DNA of 23,599 nt from a virus, in IMG/VR virus record IMGVR_UViG_3300031918_000852, positions 1 through 23,599 of that record; one strand, written 5' to 3'. The position numbers were made by a program, and so were the translations under genes. Each line of letters starts with the position of its first letter. Within the stretch, counting starts at the first letter, position 1. This document shows, piece after piece, positions 1-6,713 of the stretch. Below the pieces are notes generated by a model. That model was not told the origin of the DNA. It saw nothing but the letters and a program-made list of their open reading frames with translations, and did not search any database.

Positions 1-1
1 C

Positions 2-25
2 GTTTCGACCGAAGCGATCGCCTAA
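2..25 (+). CDS. 3' end of an upstream gene (partial)
   Basis: The first bases read as seven sense codons followed by TAA at 23-25, 23 nt before the next start. In this position the gene upstream of a decoration-type protein is commonly the major capsid protein. Only seven residues are visible, so both the frame and the identity are guesses. Confidence 0.3.
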   Translation, partial: VSTEAIA

Positions 26-48
26 ACCACACACAAGGAGTAAACACA

Positions 49-447
49 ATGAGCACTCTTATTCGTTCTACCATCGACGCGAATCTTGCCGCGTCGAAAG
101 CTCTCCCCGCGGCTGGCGCTGCTGCCAGCTCCGCCTCGTTCAATATCGGTACGTCCGTGCCGGAAACGTTCCAAGCGCAGATCCTCGCACCCGCGACCAC
201 CGCGCTCGTGGACACGAAGACGATTACGTACGTCTTTGAGGATTCCGCCGATAACACCACGTTCGCGGCCATCGCTGAACTTGCTTCGCTGGTTCAGACT
301 GGCGCGGGTGGCACTGGTGCCGCCGCTGCGACTCGCACCGTCTACTTCCCGCCCTCCGTTCGCCAGTATGTTCGCGTAACCGCGACCGTACTTGCTGCCG
401 GTGGCGACAGTACCGCGAAGAGCTTCGTGTTCCAGTTACTGTTTTAA
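49..447 (+). CDS. Probable phage head decoration / capsid-associated protein
   Basis: This encodes a 132-residue protein rich in Ala, Thr and Ser. It has alternating hydrophobic strands and no membrane segment or catalytic motif, as expected for a small all-beta structural protein. The start is well supported: AAGGAG at 35-40 lies 8 nt before the ATG, the strongest ribosome site in the early part of the window. The N-terminal part (Ala-rich, then SFNIGTSVPETFQAQI) and the C-terminal strand pattern ending in FVFQLLF resemble capsid cement or decoration proteins that follow the major capsid gene. Its place just before the head-tail joining genes supports a head-surface or connector role. I do not recognise a specific family member. 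A neck or minor capsid protein is the main alternative. Confidence 0.55.
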   Translation: MSTLIRSTIDANLAASKALPAAGAAASSASFNIGTSVPETFQAQILAPATTALVDTKTITYVFEDSADNTTFAAIAELASLVQTGAGGTGAAAATRTVYFPPSVRQYVRVTATVLAAGGDSTAKSFVFQLLF

Positions 448-456
448 TCGCAAGCG

Positions 457-765
457 ATGCCCACGCCCGCACAGGAAGCCTTCATGGAAGGGTTTATGTT
501 GCTACTTGACGTTCACGGTCAGCCGTGGACGTTCGGGGCAGCGTCGTTCGCGGGCGTGGCGTCGCCACTCAAACCAGACGATCCACGCATGGACGGCAGC
601 GGAGATCGTCTGTTCGAAGTTCAAGTCGTCACCACGTCACTACCGGCAATCAAACCGGGACGTGGTGATGCTATTTCTTGTGCGGGAAAATTTCACCGCA
701 TCACCCGGCCGCTCGATAACGATTTCGCGACCGGCATCACGTCAATCCTCGTCGTCGAAACATGA
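457..765 (+). CDS. Putative head-tail joining (head closure) protein
   Basis: This is a 102-residue protein. The C-terminal half has the pattern of small beta-barrel head-closure proteins (lambda FII type): a PGRGD turn near residue 68, a strand with GKFHRITRP near residue 78, and a final strand ILVVET. It starts 9 nt after the preceding stop without a clear SD, and its stop overlaps the next start (ATGA at 762-765), which suggests translational coupling. The position between a head protein and tail completion/terminator genes fits a connector protein that seals the filled head and docks the tail. The assignment rests on size, strand pattern and order, not on a diagnostic motif. Confidence 0.5.
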   Translation: MPTPAQEAFMEGFMLLLDVHGQPWTFGAASFAGVASPLKPDDPRMDGSGDRLFEVQVVTTSLPAIKPGRGDAISCAGKFHRITRPLDNDFATGITSILVVET

Positions 766-1445
766 TCACCGTCGCCGTATCCGTCGACATGGCTCGCTTC
801 AACGCTGCGCTCGCGCAGTACATGGCTAAGACGAGCAAGACGCCCGCCGAAGTTCTCGAGAAGAAAGGCCGCGATCTTGGCATACGGCTTTTTAACGGCT
901 TCCGCGATCGCAAGTGGGGCGGCGTTGGCAAGCATCCGCGCCTGGCGCGCGCCGAACTCGCTGCGAGAACTGCGACGGGCAGGGGAACGCGTGTTCGCGC
1001 TTCTCTCATGGCCGAATATCTGAGCCAGCGCACGGCGCTTCGCTCAGCCCTCAAGAGCTTCGTTGGTCCGAAGACCGATCAGCAGAAAGTTTCCGACATC
1101 AAGAAGAAGGTTTCCCTCTGGCAATCGTTTGTTGGCAAAGAAATCGGTCTGCGCCAACGCGGCATCGGCGCTCTCGCCGCCTCTTTTTTGTGGTATCGCA
1201 GCCGCTCAAATAATGCCGTCGGCACGTATTACGTCAAAAACCGCAATGGCGTGAACATCGGCTTTGCCGATCGCGGCGATGGCTATTTTCGCGTGGTGAG
1301 CGATGCCGATGGCGCCGCGCTCGTCGATTCCCGTTATGGCATCGTTGCGACCGCCCTGACCGGCATGGCCGACGATATGATTCAGTATCTGCGCGAACGG
1401 CACGGTATCATTTTTCAGGAAGCATTTAAGGAGGCCGCAGCATGA
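762..1445 (+). CDS. Putative tail completion / minor tail protein
   Basis: This 227-residue soluble protein is rich in Arg and Lys. The N-terminus (MITVAVSVDMARFNAALAQY) is followed by a long helix-forming stretch, as in neck and tail-completion proteins of the HK97 gp10 or lambda Z type. A second alpha/beta part contains GVNIGFADRGDGYFRVVSD, and the C-terminus is helical. At 227 residues it is longer than the usual gp10 family (about 110-150), so it may have an extra domain. It overlaps the preceding and following genes by 4 nt each, placing it firmly in the head-tail junction operon. The function is inferred from gene order and general composition. Confidence 0.45.
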   Translation: MITVAVSVDMARFNAALAQYMAKTSKTPAEVLEKKGRDLGIRLFNGFRDRKWGGVGKHPRLARAELAARTATGRGTRVRASLMAEYLSQRTALRSALKSFVGPKTDQQKVSDIKKKVSLWQSFVGKEIGLRQRGIGALAASFLWYRSRSNNAVGTYYVKNRNGVNIGFADRGDGYFRVVSDADGAALVDSRYGIVATALTGMADDMIQYLRERHGIIFQEAFKEAAA

Positions 1446-1876
1446 AGCTCGAAGGCGTCCAGCAATACGTTGCCGATCGCATCGCCGCCGTTCCGGAGCT
1501 GGCTGCGTTTGGCGCTGCCATTCAGTTCTCTCCGCTGCTTGATGAAGTCGCGCTCAAGACTCAGATCTCCGACGCGCTTCGCACGATTGGCGTTTGCATT
1601 GAGATCAGCAGCGAGGAAGCCAGTCGCACTTCTGACGTGGCCACGAATCGCGGCGTCGTCGCCGATGCGTCATTCACCGTTTACGTCGCCGAATCGCCGA
1701 AGGTCGCACATACGCCGTCCGGCAAACTTCTAAGGAAGTCGGTGATCAGCGCGGTTACGTCCTTTCTTACCCCGCACGATACGCGGGCCGAATTTTCACA
1801 CTCCGACACGTTCAAGAGTGAGCACGGCTATGTGCTGCACGAGCTGGCTTTCACCATCCGCGTAACCATCCCATGA
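1442..1876 (+). CDS. Putative tail terminator protein
   Basis: This is a 144-residue alpha/beta protein. An N-terminal helix (LEGVQQYVADRIAAV) is followed by strands and a C-terminal beta segment LHELAFTIRVTIP, the arrangement seen in tail terminators (lambda U / minor capsid family), which form a ring that stops tube growth and binds the head connector. A strong SD, AAGGAGG at 1428-1434, precedes the ATG although that ATG overlaps the previous stop. The place directly after the tail-completion gene and before the tube gene supports the role. Two membrane-protein genes lie between it and the tube gene, which is unusual. Identity is by context and secondary-structure impression only. Confidence 0.5.
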   Translation: MKLEGVQQYVADRIAAVPELAAFGAAIQFSPLLDEVALKTQISDALRTIGVCIEISSEEASRTSDVATNRGVVADASFTVYVAESPKVAHTPSGKLLRKSVISAVTSFLTPHDTRAEFSHSDTFKSEHGYVLHELAFTIRVTIP

Positions 1877-2772
1877 ATACGTTACCTCCACTTTCTCAGG
1901 CCGGTTTGCATGCAGGGTGTGCGTTTCGCCACCTCGGCAAAGCAACGGCCGCGCTTTGGCAGTCTCGTGAGGCTCGCCTGTTCGTCATCATCGCTGCGCT
2001 TGGCGTGTTTCTCTGTCTGACCGGCTGCGCATCGACTGGACACGGAGTACGGCTATGGGCTCCGGCGACGTGGTTCTCGCATGCGCCGGCAGCCGCGGCA
2101 GACAAAGCCCATGCAGAGCAAACGAAGGCGGATGCCGTTGCTGATTCCGCCGCCGACAAGGCGACGCGGGCCGCACACGTTGAAATCGCCAAGGCTGATT
2201 TTGCGTCGATCTCGCTTCCGCCCTCACGCGCGACAGACCTTGTGCGCCGGTTCAATGCGAACGGGCTCGGATTGCTTGACCAGGTAGAACCGCTGACCGC
2301 CGCTGAGGCGTCTGAATTGCGGACGCTGGTTTCTTCACTGTTGAGCCAGAACGCCGAGACAGTTGCCACCGCCGAAAAGAAACAGGCTGAGGCTGAAAAC
2401 GAATCGTCCTGTCTTTCACGTGAACTCGCCAGTGCTCGCGCTGATGCGACCGCTGCCTCACAGCGGGCCGATAATGCCGATGCCAAGCTCCGCGCTGCCT
2501 TCGACCGTGAAAACGCTCTGGCGAACGACCTTCGTGCGCAGCATGCGCGGTTCTGGATCGCCGTTGCTGCCTTCGTGATCGTCTCCGCTTTCGCGCTGTA
2601 TGCGAAGCTCGCGCTCGGCGGGGTAGGCGCGGCTCTTCACACGGCCGGTGCGCCCGCCGCGGTGGTTCAGGCTCTCGACAGCAACCTTTCAACCTTTGGC
2701 CAGTGGCTTGTGAAAAGCGGGCGTATCGCTGCCGCAAAAGCCGAGGCATCCCTCAAAGCAAAAGCCGGATAA
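1873..2772 (+). CDS. Lipobox / coiled-coil / transmembrane protein, candidate one-piece spanin
   Basis: This 299-residue protein starts at an ATG overlapping the previous stop (ATGA), with no SD. A hydrophobic segment at residues 35-50 ends in the lipobox LTGC (Cys52). Residues 75-110 and 140-226 are Ala/Glu/Lys-rich with coiled-coil character. A second hydrophobic segment spans about 228-247, followed by about 50 mildly hydrophobic and basic residues. An outer-membrane lipoprotein start plus an inner-membrane segment joined by a periplasmic helix is the plan of u-spanins, which fuse the two membranes in the last lysis step. Unlike phage T1 gp11 (about 130 residues), this protein is much longer and the membrane segment is not at the extreme C-terminus. 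The n-region before the lipobox is also long (34 residues). A tail-associated or envelope membrane protein is the alternative. Confidence 0.5.
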   Translation: MNTLPPLSQAGLHAGCAFRHLGKATAALWQSREARLFVIIAALGVFLCLTGCASTGHGVRLWAPATWFSHAPAAAADKAHAEQTKADAVADSAADKATRAAHVEIAKADFASISLPPSRATDLVRRFNANGLGLLDQVEPLTAAEASELRTLVSSLLSQNAETVATAEKKQAEAENESSCLSRELASARADATAASQRADNADAKLRAAFDRENALANDLRAQHARFWIAVAAFVIVSAFALYAKLALGGVGAALHTAGAPAAVVQALDSNLSTFGQWLVKSGRIAAAKAEASLKAKAG

Positions 2773-2775
2773 CCC

Positions 2776-3042
2776 ATGCTCCCCATCCTCGCTCAAATGA
2801 CTCCAGATACATCTTTCACCGTGACGCTTGCAGTCGGTGTTCCGCTGCTATGCACGCTGATCTACACGACTTGGCGCGTCGCAAATTTGCTGCGCGATGT
2901 GCGCGACGAACTAGCCGCCATGCGTCGCGATATTCAATGCTCGTGGACGCGTGTTGAGCACGAACGGTGGGCCTTCGAGCTAGAGCGTCGGAACATCAAG
3001 ATCCCGCTCTATGTGCCCCCAGTGATCGAAGACAGGAGCTGA
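2776..3042 (+). CDS. Small single-span membrane protein (holin-like or lysis accessory)
   Basis: This 88-residue protein has one hydrophobic segment at about residues 13-31 (VTLAVGVPLLCTLIYTTW). A charged amphipathic helix follows (residues 33-72, many Arg/Glu) and then a proline-rich tail. The topology resembles small phage membrane proteins annotated as holins or haemolysin XhlA-like accessories, but there is no diagnostic motif. It begins 3 nt after the TAA of the spanin-like gene, without SD, so the two are probably translated together and may form a small lysis or envelope cassette within the tail operon. No soluble endolysin is encoded next to them. The next 48 nt (3043-3090) show no structure. 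Confidence 0.45.
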   Translation: MLPILAQMTPDTSFTVTLAVGVPLLCTLIYTTWRVANLLRDVRDELAAMRRDIQCSWTRVEHERWAFELERRNIKIPLYVPPVIEDRS

Positions 3043-3090
3043 TCAATTTCAACCGTCAGAAACACAACCTCTCAAACCCGCTAAAATATC

Positions 3091-3795
3091 ATGCCACTGC
3101 CAACCGCACCGTTTGATGCCACGAAGTCCATCTTCCTTGGCCTCGCCGTTATTCAGCTCAAGCTCACGCCTGCGCTTTCACCCGTCACCGCCGCCACCGA
3201 TACCCTCACGAGCGTTGGTCATGGCCTTTCCGTAGGCCAGACCGTCATCTACGTGAGCGGCACCGGCTTTACCGGCCTCACCGCGTTGAGCACTTATTTC
3301 GTTACAGCGGTACCCACCGCTGACACGTTTAAGCTAAGCGCCACCGTCGGCGGCGCCGCGATCACAGTTGGCACGTCGACCGTTGGTGTCTTTCAGCCGG
3401 TTCTTGTGTTCGAGGCCGCTGACCTCGGCGACGATCCTGAGCAGGAAATCAAGTATCTCGACCGTCCTGACTATCAGGGGGTCACCCGTCATGCTCGTGC
3501 TACCGAACTCAAGGGCTTCGAAAAATGGACCTTTGGGCTTGATGAGGTCAAACGCCTCCTCTCGATCTTCGGCGGTGCGTTGCGTGGCCGCAAGAGCGGC
3601 ACCTGCACGCTCTGGATTCCTGACCCCACCGACCAGACCGGCAAGGTGGCTCTGAAATCTGAAAACGATTTCGCCATGTCCGTCATGCGCGACGGCAAAA
3701 TGGAGCACGGCAATTCTGCGTACTCAAAAACGACGATCCGGATTGATTCGCTCAAATCCGGCAACGTCACCTGGACCGCCGACGGCACCGCCTAA
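3091..3795 (+). CDS. Major tail tube protein with an inserted beta domain
   Basis: This 234-residue protein forms the stacked rings of the tail tube. Its position immediately before the frameshifted chaperone genes and the tape measure is the conserved place for the tube protein. Residues 1-30 and about 104-234 look like the tube fold. They are separated by residues 33-103, which have the signature of a small beta domain often inserted in phage structural proteins: D-T-L-T..GHGLSVGQTV..SGTG..GLTALSTYFV..V.TADTFKLS.T.GGAAI. The insertion probably points outward from the tube. The gene begins with ATG after 48 non-coding bases and has no SD. Confidence 0.7.
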   Translation: MPLPTAPFDATKSIFLGLAVIQLKLTPALSPVTAATDTLTSVGHGLSVGQTVIYVSGTGFTGLTALSTYFVTAVPTADTFKLSATVGGAAITVGTSTVGVFQPVLVFEAADLGDDPEQEIKYLDRPDYQGVTRHARATELKGFEKWTFGLDEVKRLLSIFGGALRGRKSGTCTLWIPDPTDQTGKVALKSENDFAMSVMRDGKMEHGNSAYSKTTIRIDSLKSGNVTWTADGTA

Positions 3796-3798
3796 TCC

Positions 3799-4239
3799 AT
3801 GTCGACGCAAACCATCAAACAGAAATCCGCCTTCGTTCAAATCGAGGGCGGAAAACGAATCGAGGTTCGTCGCATGCGTTGGAAGGCAGCGCGTGCGATG
3901 CTTCGCATGCTCGGTGAGGTCGTGGTCAAGCTCTACTCAGGCGGCAACCTCAAGCAGGTTGCGGACGCTCAGAGTTTGGGTGACGCGGCTGGTGCGGCAC
4001 AGGGATTCATTCCGAAGGTCGCGACGATCATCGCGCAGTCAGACGAACTCGCGATGCACCTTGCGACGCAGAGCACGGACCTCACGTCCGAAGAGTTCGA
4101 CGAACTCGATATTGCCACCGCCAGCGAAGTCATCGCGCAGGCGTTCGCGGTCAATTTCGACATCGAACTAAAAAACTCATGGGCCAGCGTAATCGCCGCG
4201 GTAAAGGGACTCACGCTGGCCAAAACGAAGACGAGCTGA
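3799..4239 (+). CDS. Tail assembly chaperone, unshifted product (lambda G-like)
   Basis: This 146-residue protein is mostly helical and binds the tape measure during tail assembly in the lambda model. Between the tube and tape-measure genes almost all long-tailed phages carry two overlapping chaperone products made by programmed frameshifting, and that arrangement is visible here. The slippery heptamer A AAA AAC lies at 4170-4176, in the codons for Leu-Lys-Asn near residue 125, and the -1 frame stays open to 4376. Unshifted translation ends at TGA 4237-4239. The start follows the tube stop by 3 nt (TAATCCATG) and lacks an SD. Confidence 0.8.
   Translation: MSTQTIKQKSAFVQIEGGKRIEVRRMRWKAARAMLRMLGEVVVKLYSGGNLKQVADAQSLGDAAGAAQGFIPKVATIIAQSDELAMHLATQSTDLTSEEFDELDIATASEVIAQAFAVNFDIELKNSWASVIAAVKGLTLAKTKTS
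4170..4221 (+). promoter_or_regulatory. Programmed -1 ribosomal frameshift signal
   Basis: The heptamer A AAA AAC is at 4170-4176, in the correct phase (codons cta aaa aac). Five bases later a perfect 9-bp inverted repeat begins: GGCCAGCGT at 4182-4190 pairs with ACGCTGGCC at 4213-4221 across a 22-nt loop. Slippery site, short spacer and stable stem are the three standard elements of -1 frameshifting. The shifted frame is open through 4373. Confidence 0.88.
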
Positions 4240-4376
4240 TGGGCGCGCTGTACTCATACCTCATCGATGCGGGGTATCAGGCAGCCTACTTGGACGAATG
4301 CACACTGCTAGATATCGACCTGTTTGCGCAGCAGACGAATGAGCTGAGGCGCAAACAGGGGTGGAAGCCAGCGTAA
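4176..4376 (+). CDS. Frameshift extension of the tail assembly chaperone (lambda GT-like C-terminal part)
   Basis: After slipping at 4170-4176, ribosomes read the -1 frame from 4176 and add 66 residues before TAA at 4374-4376. The fusion would have 126 residues from the first frame plus 66, 192 in all. In lambda the extended GT form links tape measure to tube subunits, and the same role is inferred here. The extension contains a compact part with MGALYSYLIDAGYQAAYLDE. An ATG at 4239-4241 overlaps the TGA of the unshifted frame (TGATG), so a separate 45-residue product made by re-initiation cannot be excluded. The frameshift elements make fusion the better explanation. Confidence 0.78.
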   Translation, partial: LMGQRNRRGKGTHAGQNEDELMGALYSYLIDAGYQAAYLDECTLLDIDLFAQQTNELRRKQGWKPA

Positions 4377-4391
4377 GTAAAACCAACTACC

Positions 4392-6713
4392 ATGCCACAA
4401 ATCGACGTACTCTTAAAAGCAAAGGCCGACCTGTCGGCTTTGAGCCAGGTGGAGCATGCCGTCGAGAAGATGTCCGACCACGTCAGCGAGATCGGGCTAA
4501 AGATTGGCGTGGGCATGTTGGGCGCACGATCCGCGGCGAAGCTCGTCGAAGAAGAGTTCAAGCACGTTGTTGAGGCCATCGACGAGATACCCGGCATCCC
4601 GGAAGATACCATTGAATCGATTCACCAAGCGAAGTACGCGATCAAGGAGGCTCGGGACGTAATAGATGGTTGGATCGCGGAGGGCATCTCGGCATTTACG
4701 CAGATGGGTCAAGGGCTCGGCTATCTCGCCGGAATGCTGATTTACGGCAAGGATGCGGCCGTTGATGCGTACACGGAAACCGCGAAGGCTGCCGAGGATT
4801 ACGACCGCGTAATGAGGCAGGCCAAGACTAGCGCCCGAGAGCTTGCCGCTGCTGAAAAAGACTTGGCTGAAGTTGAGAAGTCATTGCACGCACTCCATGC
4901 CGCAGGTGCCAAGGAGAGGCAGGTCGGCGAAACTACCGGCGAGAGGATCAACCGGCTCACTGGTGAGGCGGCAGCGGCTCAGAGCGCGGCCCTTGGTTAC
5001 AAGGGGACCGGCGACAAGGATAAGGACGACACCGAGAGGGCGCGGTTAATGACCGATGCCCTGAACACCCGCGCTGAACTGCGATCGGCAATGCTCGCGC
5101 TGACGGAAAAAGAGACCGCGCTCGCTGAGAAGCAGAATAAGGCCGCATTTGACGCGCTCACGACGGATCAAAAGATAGCTTCACTGCAGGGAACCATCTC
5201 GGCAAACCATGCGTTTGCAGCAAAGATGGATTCGGCCGATGGCGTCCAGCGTGAACGAAAACTTGAGGCACAAAAAGCCGAGTTCGAGGCTACTGAAAAA
5301 CTCGACGTTATTCTGAAACAATCCGCCGAGGATAGAAAGAAAGCCGACGCGGACGCACTCGACGCGCTCGATAAACGTGCGCAGCGGCTAAAGGAAGAGC
5401 GGGCGATAGCAGTGCAACGCGGCGATAAGGTTGAAGCCAATCGGCTGTTAGAGCAGGAGCGCGACACGTTAAAGCAGATCGTTGCGGCCTACACTTCGAT
5501 TGCCGAACACTCAACAACACCTAAAGAAAAAGAGGAAGCACTGGCGCGTGCTGCGAACGCCAAGAAGGATCTCGGCGATACGGGAAATAAAACCAGCAAA
5601 ATAGAGCAGGCGCGTCAGGGCTTCAGCAATCTTTCTAAACCAGAAGACCACTTTCAATCTGCCGGGGAAGGCGCTCAGGGCGCCGCTTTGGAGTATATGA
5701 CCAAGGTCGGCACAGTTGGTGATCAGACCGCAAGAGGGCTTTCCACCGTGTTCAGCGGCGTCGCCAATGGCCTACAATCGGCGATGACCGGACTGATCAA
5801 TAAAACCATGACGTGGAAGCAGGCGCTTGGAAGTATTTGGAGCGGATTCGCCACTTCGATGCTTCAGGCTTTCACGCAGATGGTGGCGGAGTACGCCGTC
5901 AAGAAATCGGCCATGTTTGTCGTCGACGTTGCATTTGCGGCCAAGGGATTGGCGCTTTCCGCTGCGTCTGCCGCCAAAAGCCTACTCATGTGGCTGCCCT
6001 CCGCCATTGCGGCCTCAATCTCGTCGTGGGGCATTGCTGCTGCGCTTGGCTTGGCCGCCGTCGTTGCCGTCGTGGCGGCAAGCGGAGGCTTTGCTTCTGG
6101 CGGCTATACAGCGGATGGACAGAAAAACGAAGTCGCCGGCGTCGTGCATAAAGGCGAGTGGGTCGCGCCAAAGTGGATGGTAGAAGACCCGAACTACGCC
6201 GGAACGATTGCGGCTCTTGAGGCCGGTCGCCAAGGCCAACCCGGTTATCAGGGTGGCGGGTTCATAATGCAGTACCTTGGCGGCAAGGGAACTTTCAGAC
6301 AGCAACTCGGAACGTACCTTGGCAACGGATTCATTCCGAGCCAGCTGCTTTCAAAGAACCAAAACAACTTTCAGAAGAAGTGGAATTTGCTCAGCGGCAC
6401 GCAGCTTTATGGTGAGCAGAAAGGCCCGGTTTCAGCCATCACTGGAATGCCGGTGGCTGATAGTTATTCACCGGGTGTGCCGCGTGCAGAATATCAGCCA
6501 AACACAGCGGGTGGGGCATCCGGTGGTGACAGCTCATCGAGCAGCTTTGGTGGCGGGTCAGGTGGTGGCTCTGGCGGATCGGCTGGGTCCGACGGTCAAC
6601 GCCCCACCGTCAACATCCTCATGGATAAGCAGGAGTTCGCCCGGATGATGCAGGAACAATCTGGCTCGTGGTTCGAGCAAATGCACGCGGCTCAAATGAG
6701 GAAAAACGCATGA
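4392..6713 (+). CDS. Tail tape measure protein
   Basis: This 773-residue protein sets tail length and is thought to be ejected ahead of the DNA. The first 430 residues are mostly Ala/Glu/Lys-rich helix with long coiled-coil stretches. Residues about 510-570 are strongly hydrophobic, with several membrane-like segments. Next comes the characteristic tape-measure motif GVVHKGEWVAPKWM near residue 585. The C-terminal 100 residues are Gly/Ser-rich low complexity ending in a short helical part. Using the usual rule of about 0.15 nm per residue, the tail would be roughly 115 nm. The ATG lies 15 nt after the chaperone extension, without SD, and the stop overlaps the next start. Confidence 0.9.
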   Translation: MPQIDVLLKAKADLSALSQVEHAVEKMSDHVSEIGLKIGVGMLGARSAAKLVEEEFKHVVEAIDEIPGIPEDTIESIHQAKYAIKEARDVIDGWIAEGISAFTQMGQGLGYLAGMLIYGKDAAVDAYTETAKAAEDYDRVMRQAKTSARELAAAEKDLAEVEKSLHALHAAGAKERQVGETTGERINRLTGEAAAAQSAALGYKGTGDKDKDDTERARLMTDALNTRAELRSAMLALTEKETALAEKQNKAAFDALTTDQKIASLQGTISANHAFAAKMDSADGVQRERKLEAQKAEFEATEKLDVILKQSAEDRKKADADALDALDKRAQRLKEERAIAVQRGDKVEANRLLEQERDTLKQIVAAYTSIAEHSTTPKEKEEALARAANAKKDLGDTGNKTSKIEQARQGFSNLSKPEDHFQSAGEGAQGAALEYMTKVGTVGDQTARGLSTVFSGVANGLQSAMTGLINKTMTWKQALGSIWSGFATSMLQAFTQMVAEYAVKKSAMFVVDVAFAAKGLALSAASAAKSLLMWLPSAIAASISSWGIAAALGLAAVVAVVAASGGFASGGYTADGQKNEVAGVVHKGEWVAPKWMVEDPNYAGTIAALEAGRQGQPGYQGGGFIMQYLGGKGTFRQQLGTYLGNGFIPSQLLSKNQNNFQKKWNLLSGTQLYGEQKGPVSAITGMPVADSYSPGVPRAEYQPNTAGGASGGDSSSSSFGGGSGGGSGGSAGSDGQRPTVNILMDKQEFARMMQEQSGSWFEQMHAAQMRKNA

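Noticed and set aside
1896-2486. 196-codon minus-strand frame opposite the spanin-like gene
   Set aside because: Long antisense frames are common in GC-rich genes. The composition is that of a shadow and the + strand product has clear topology.
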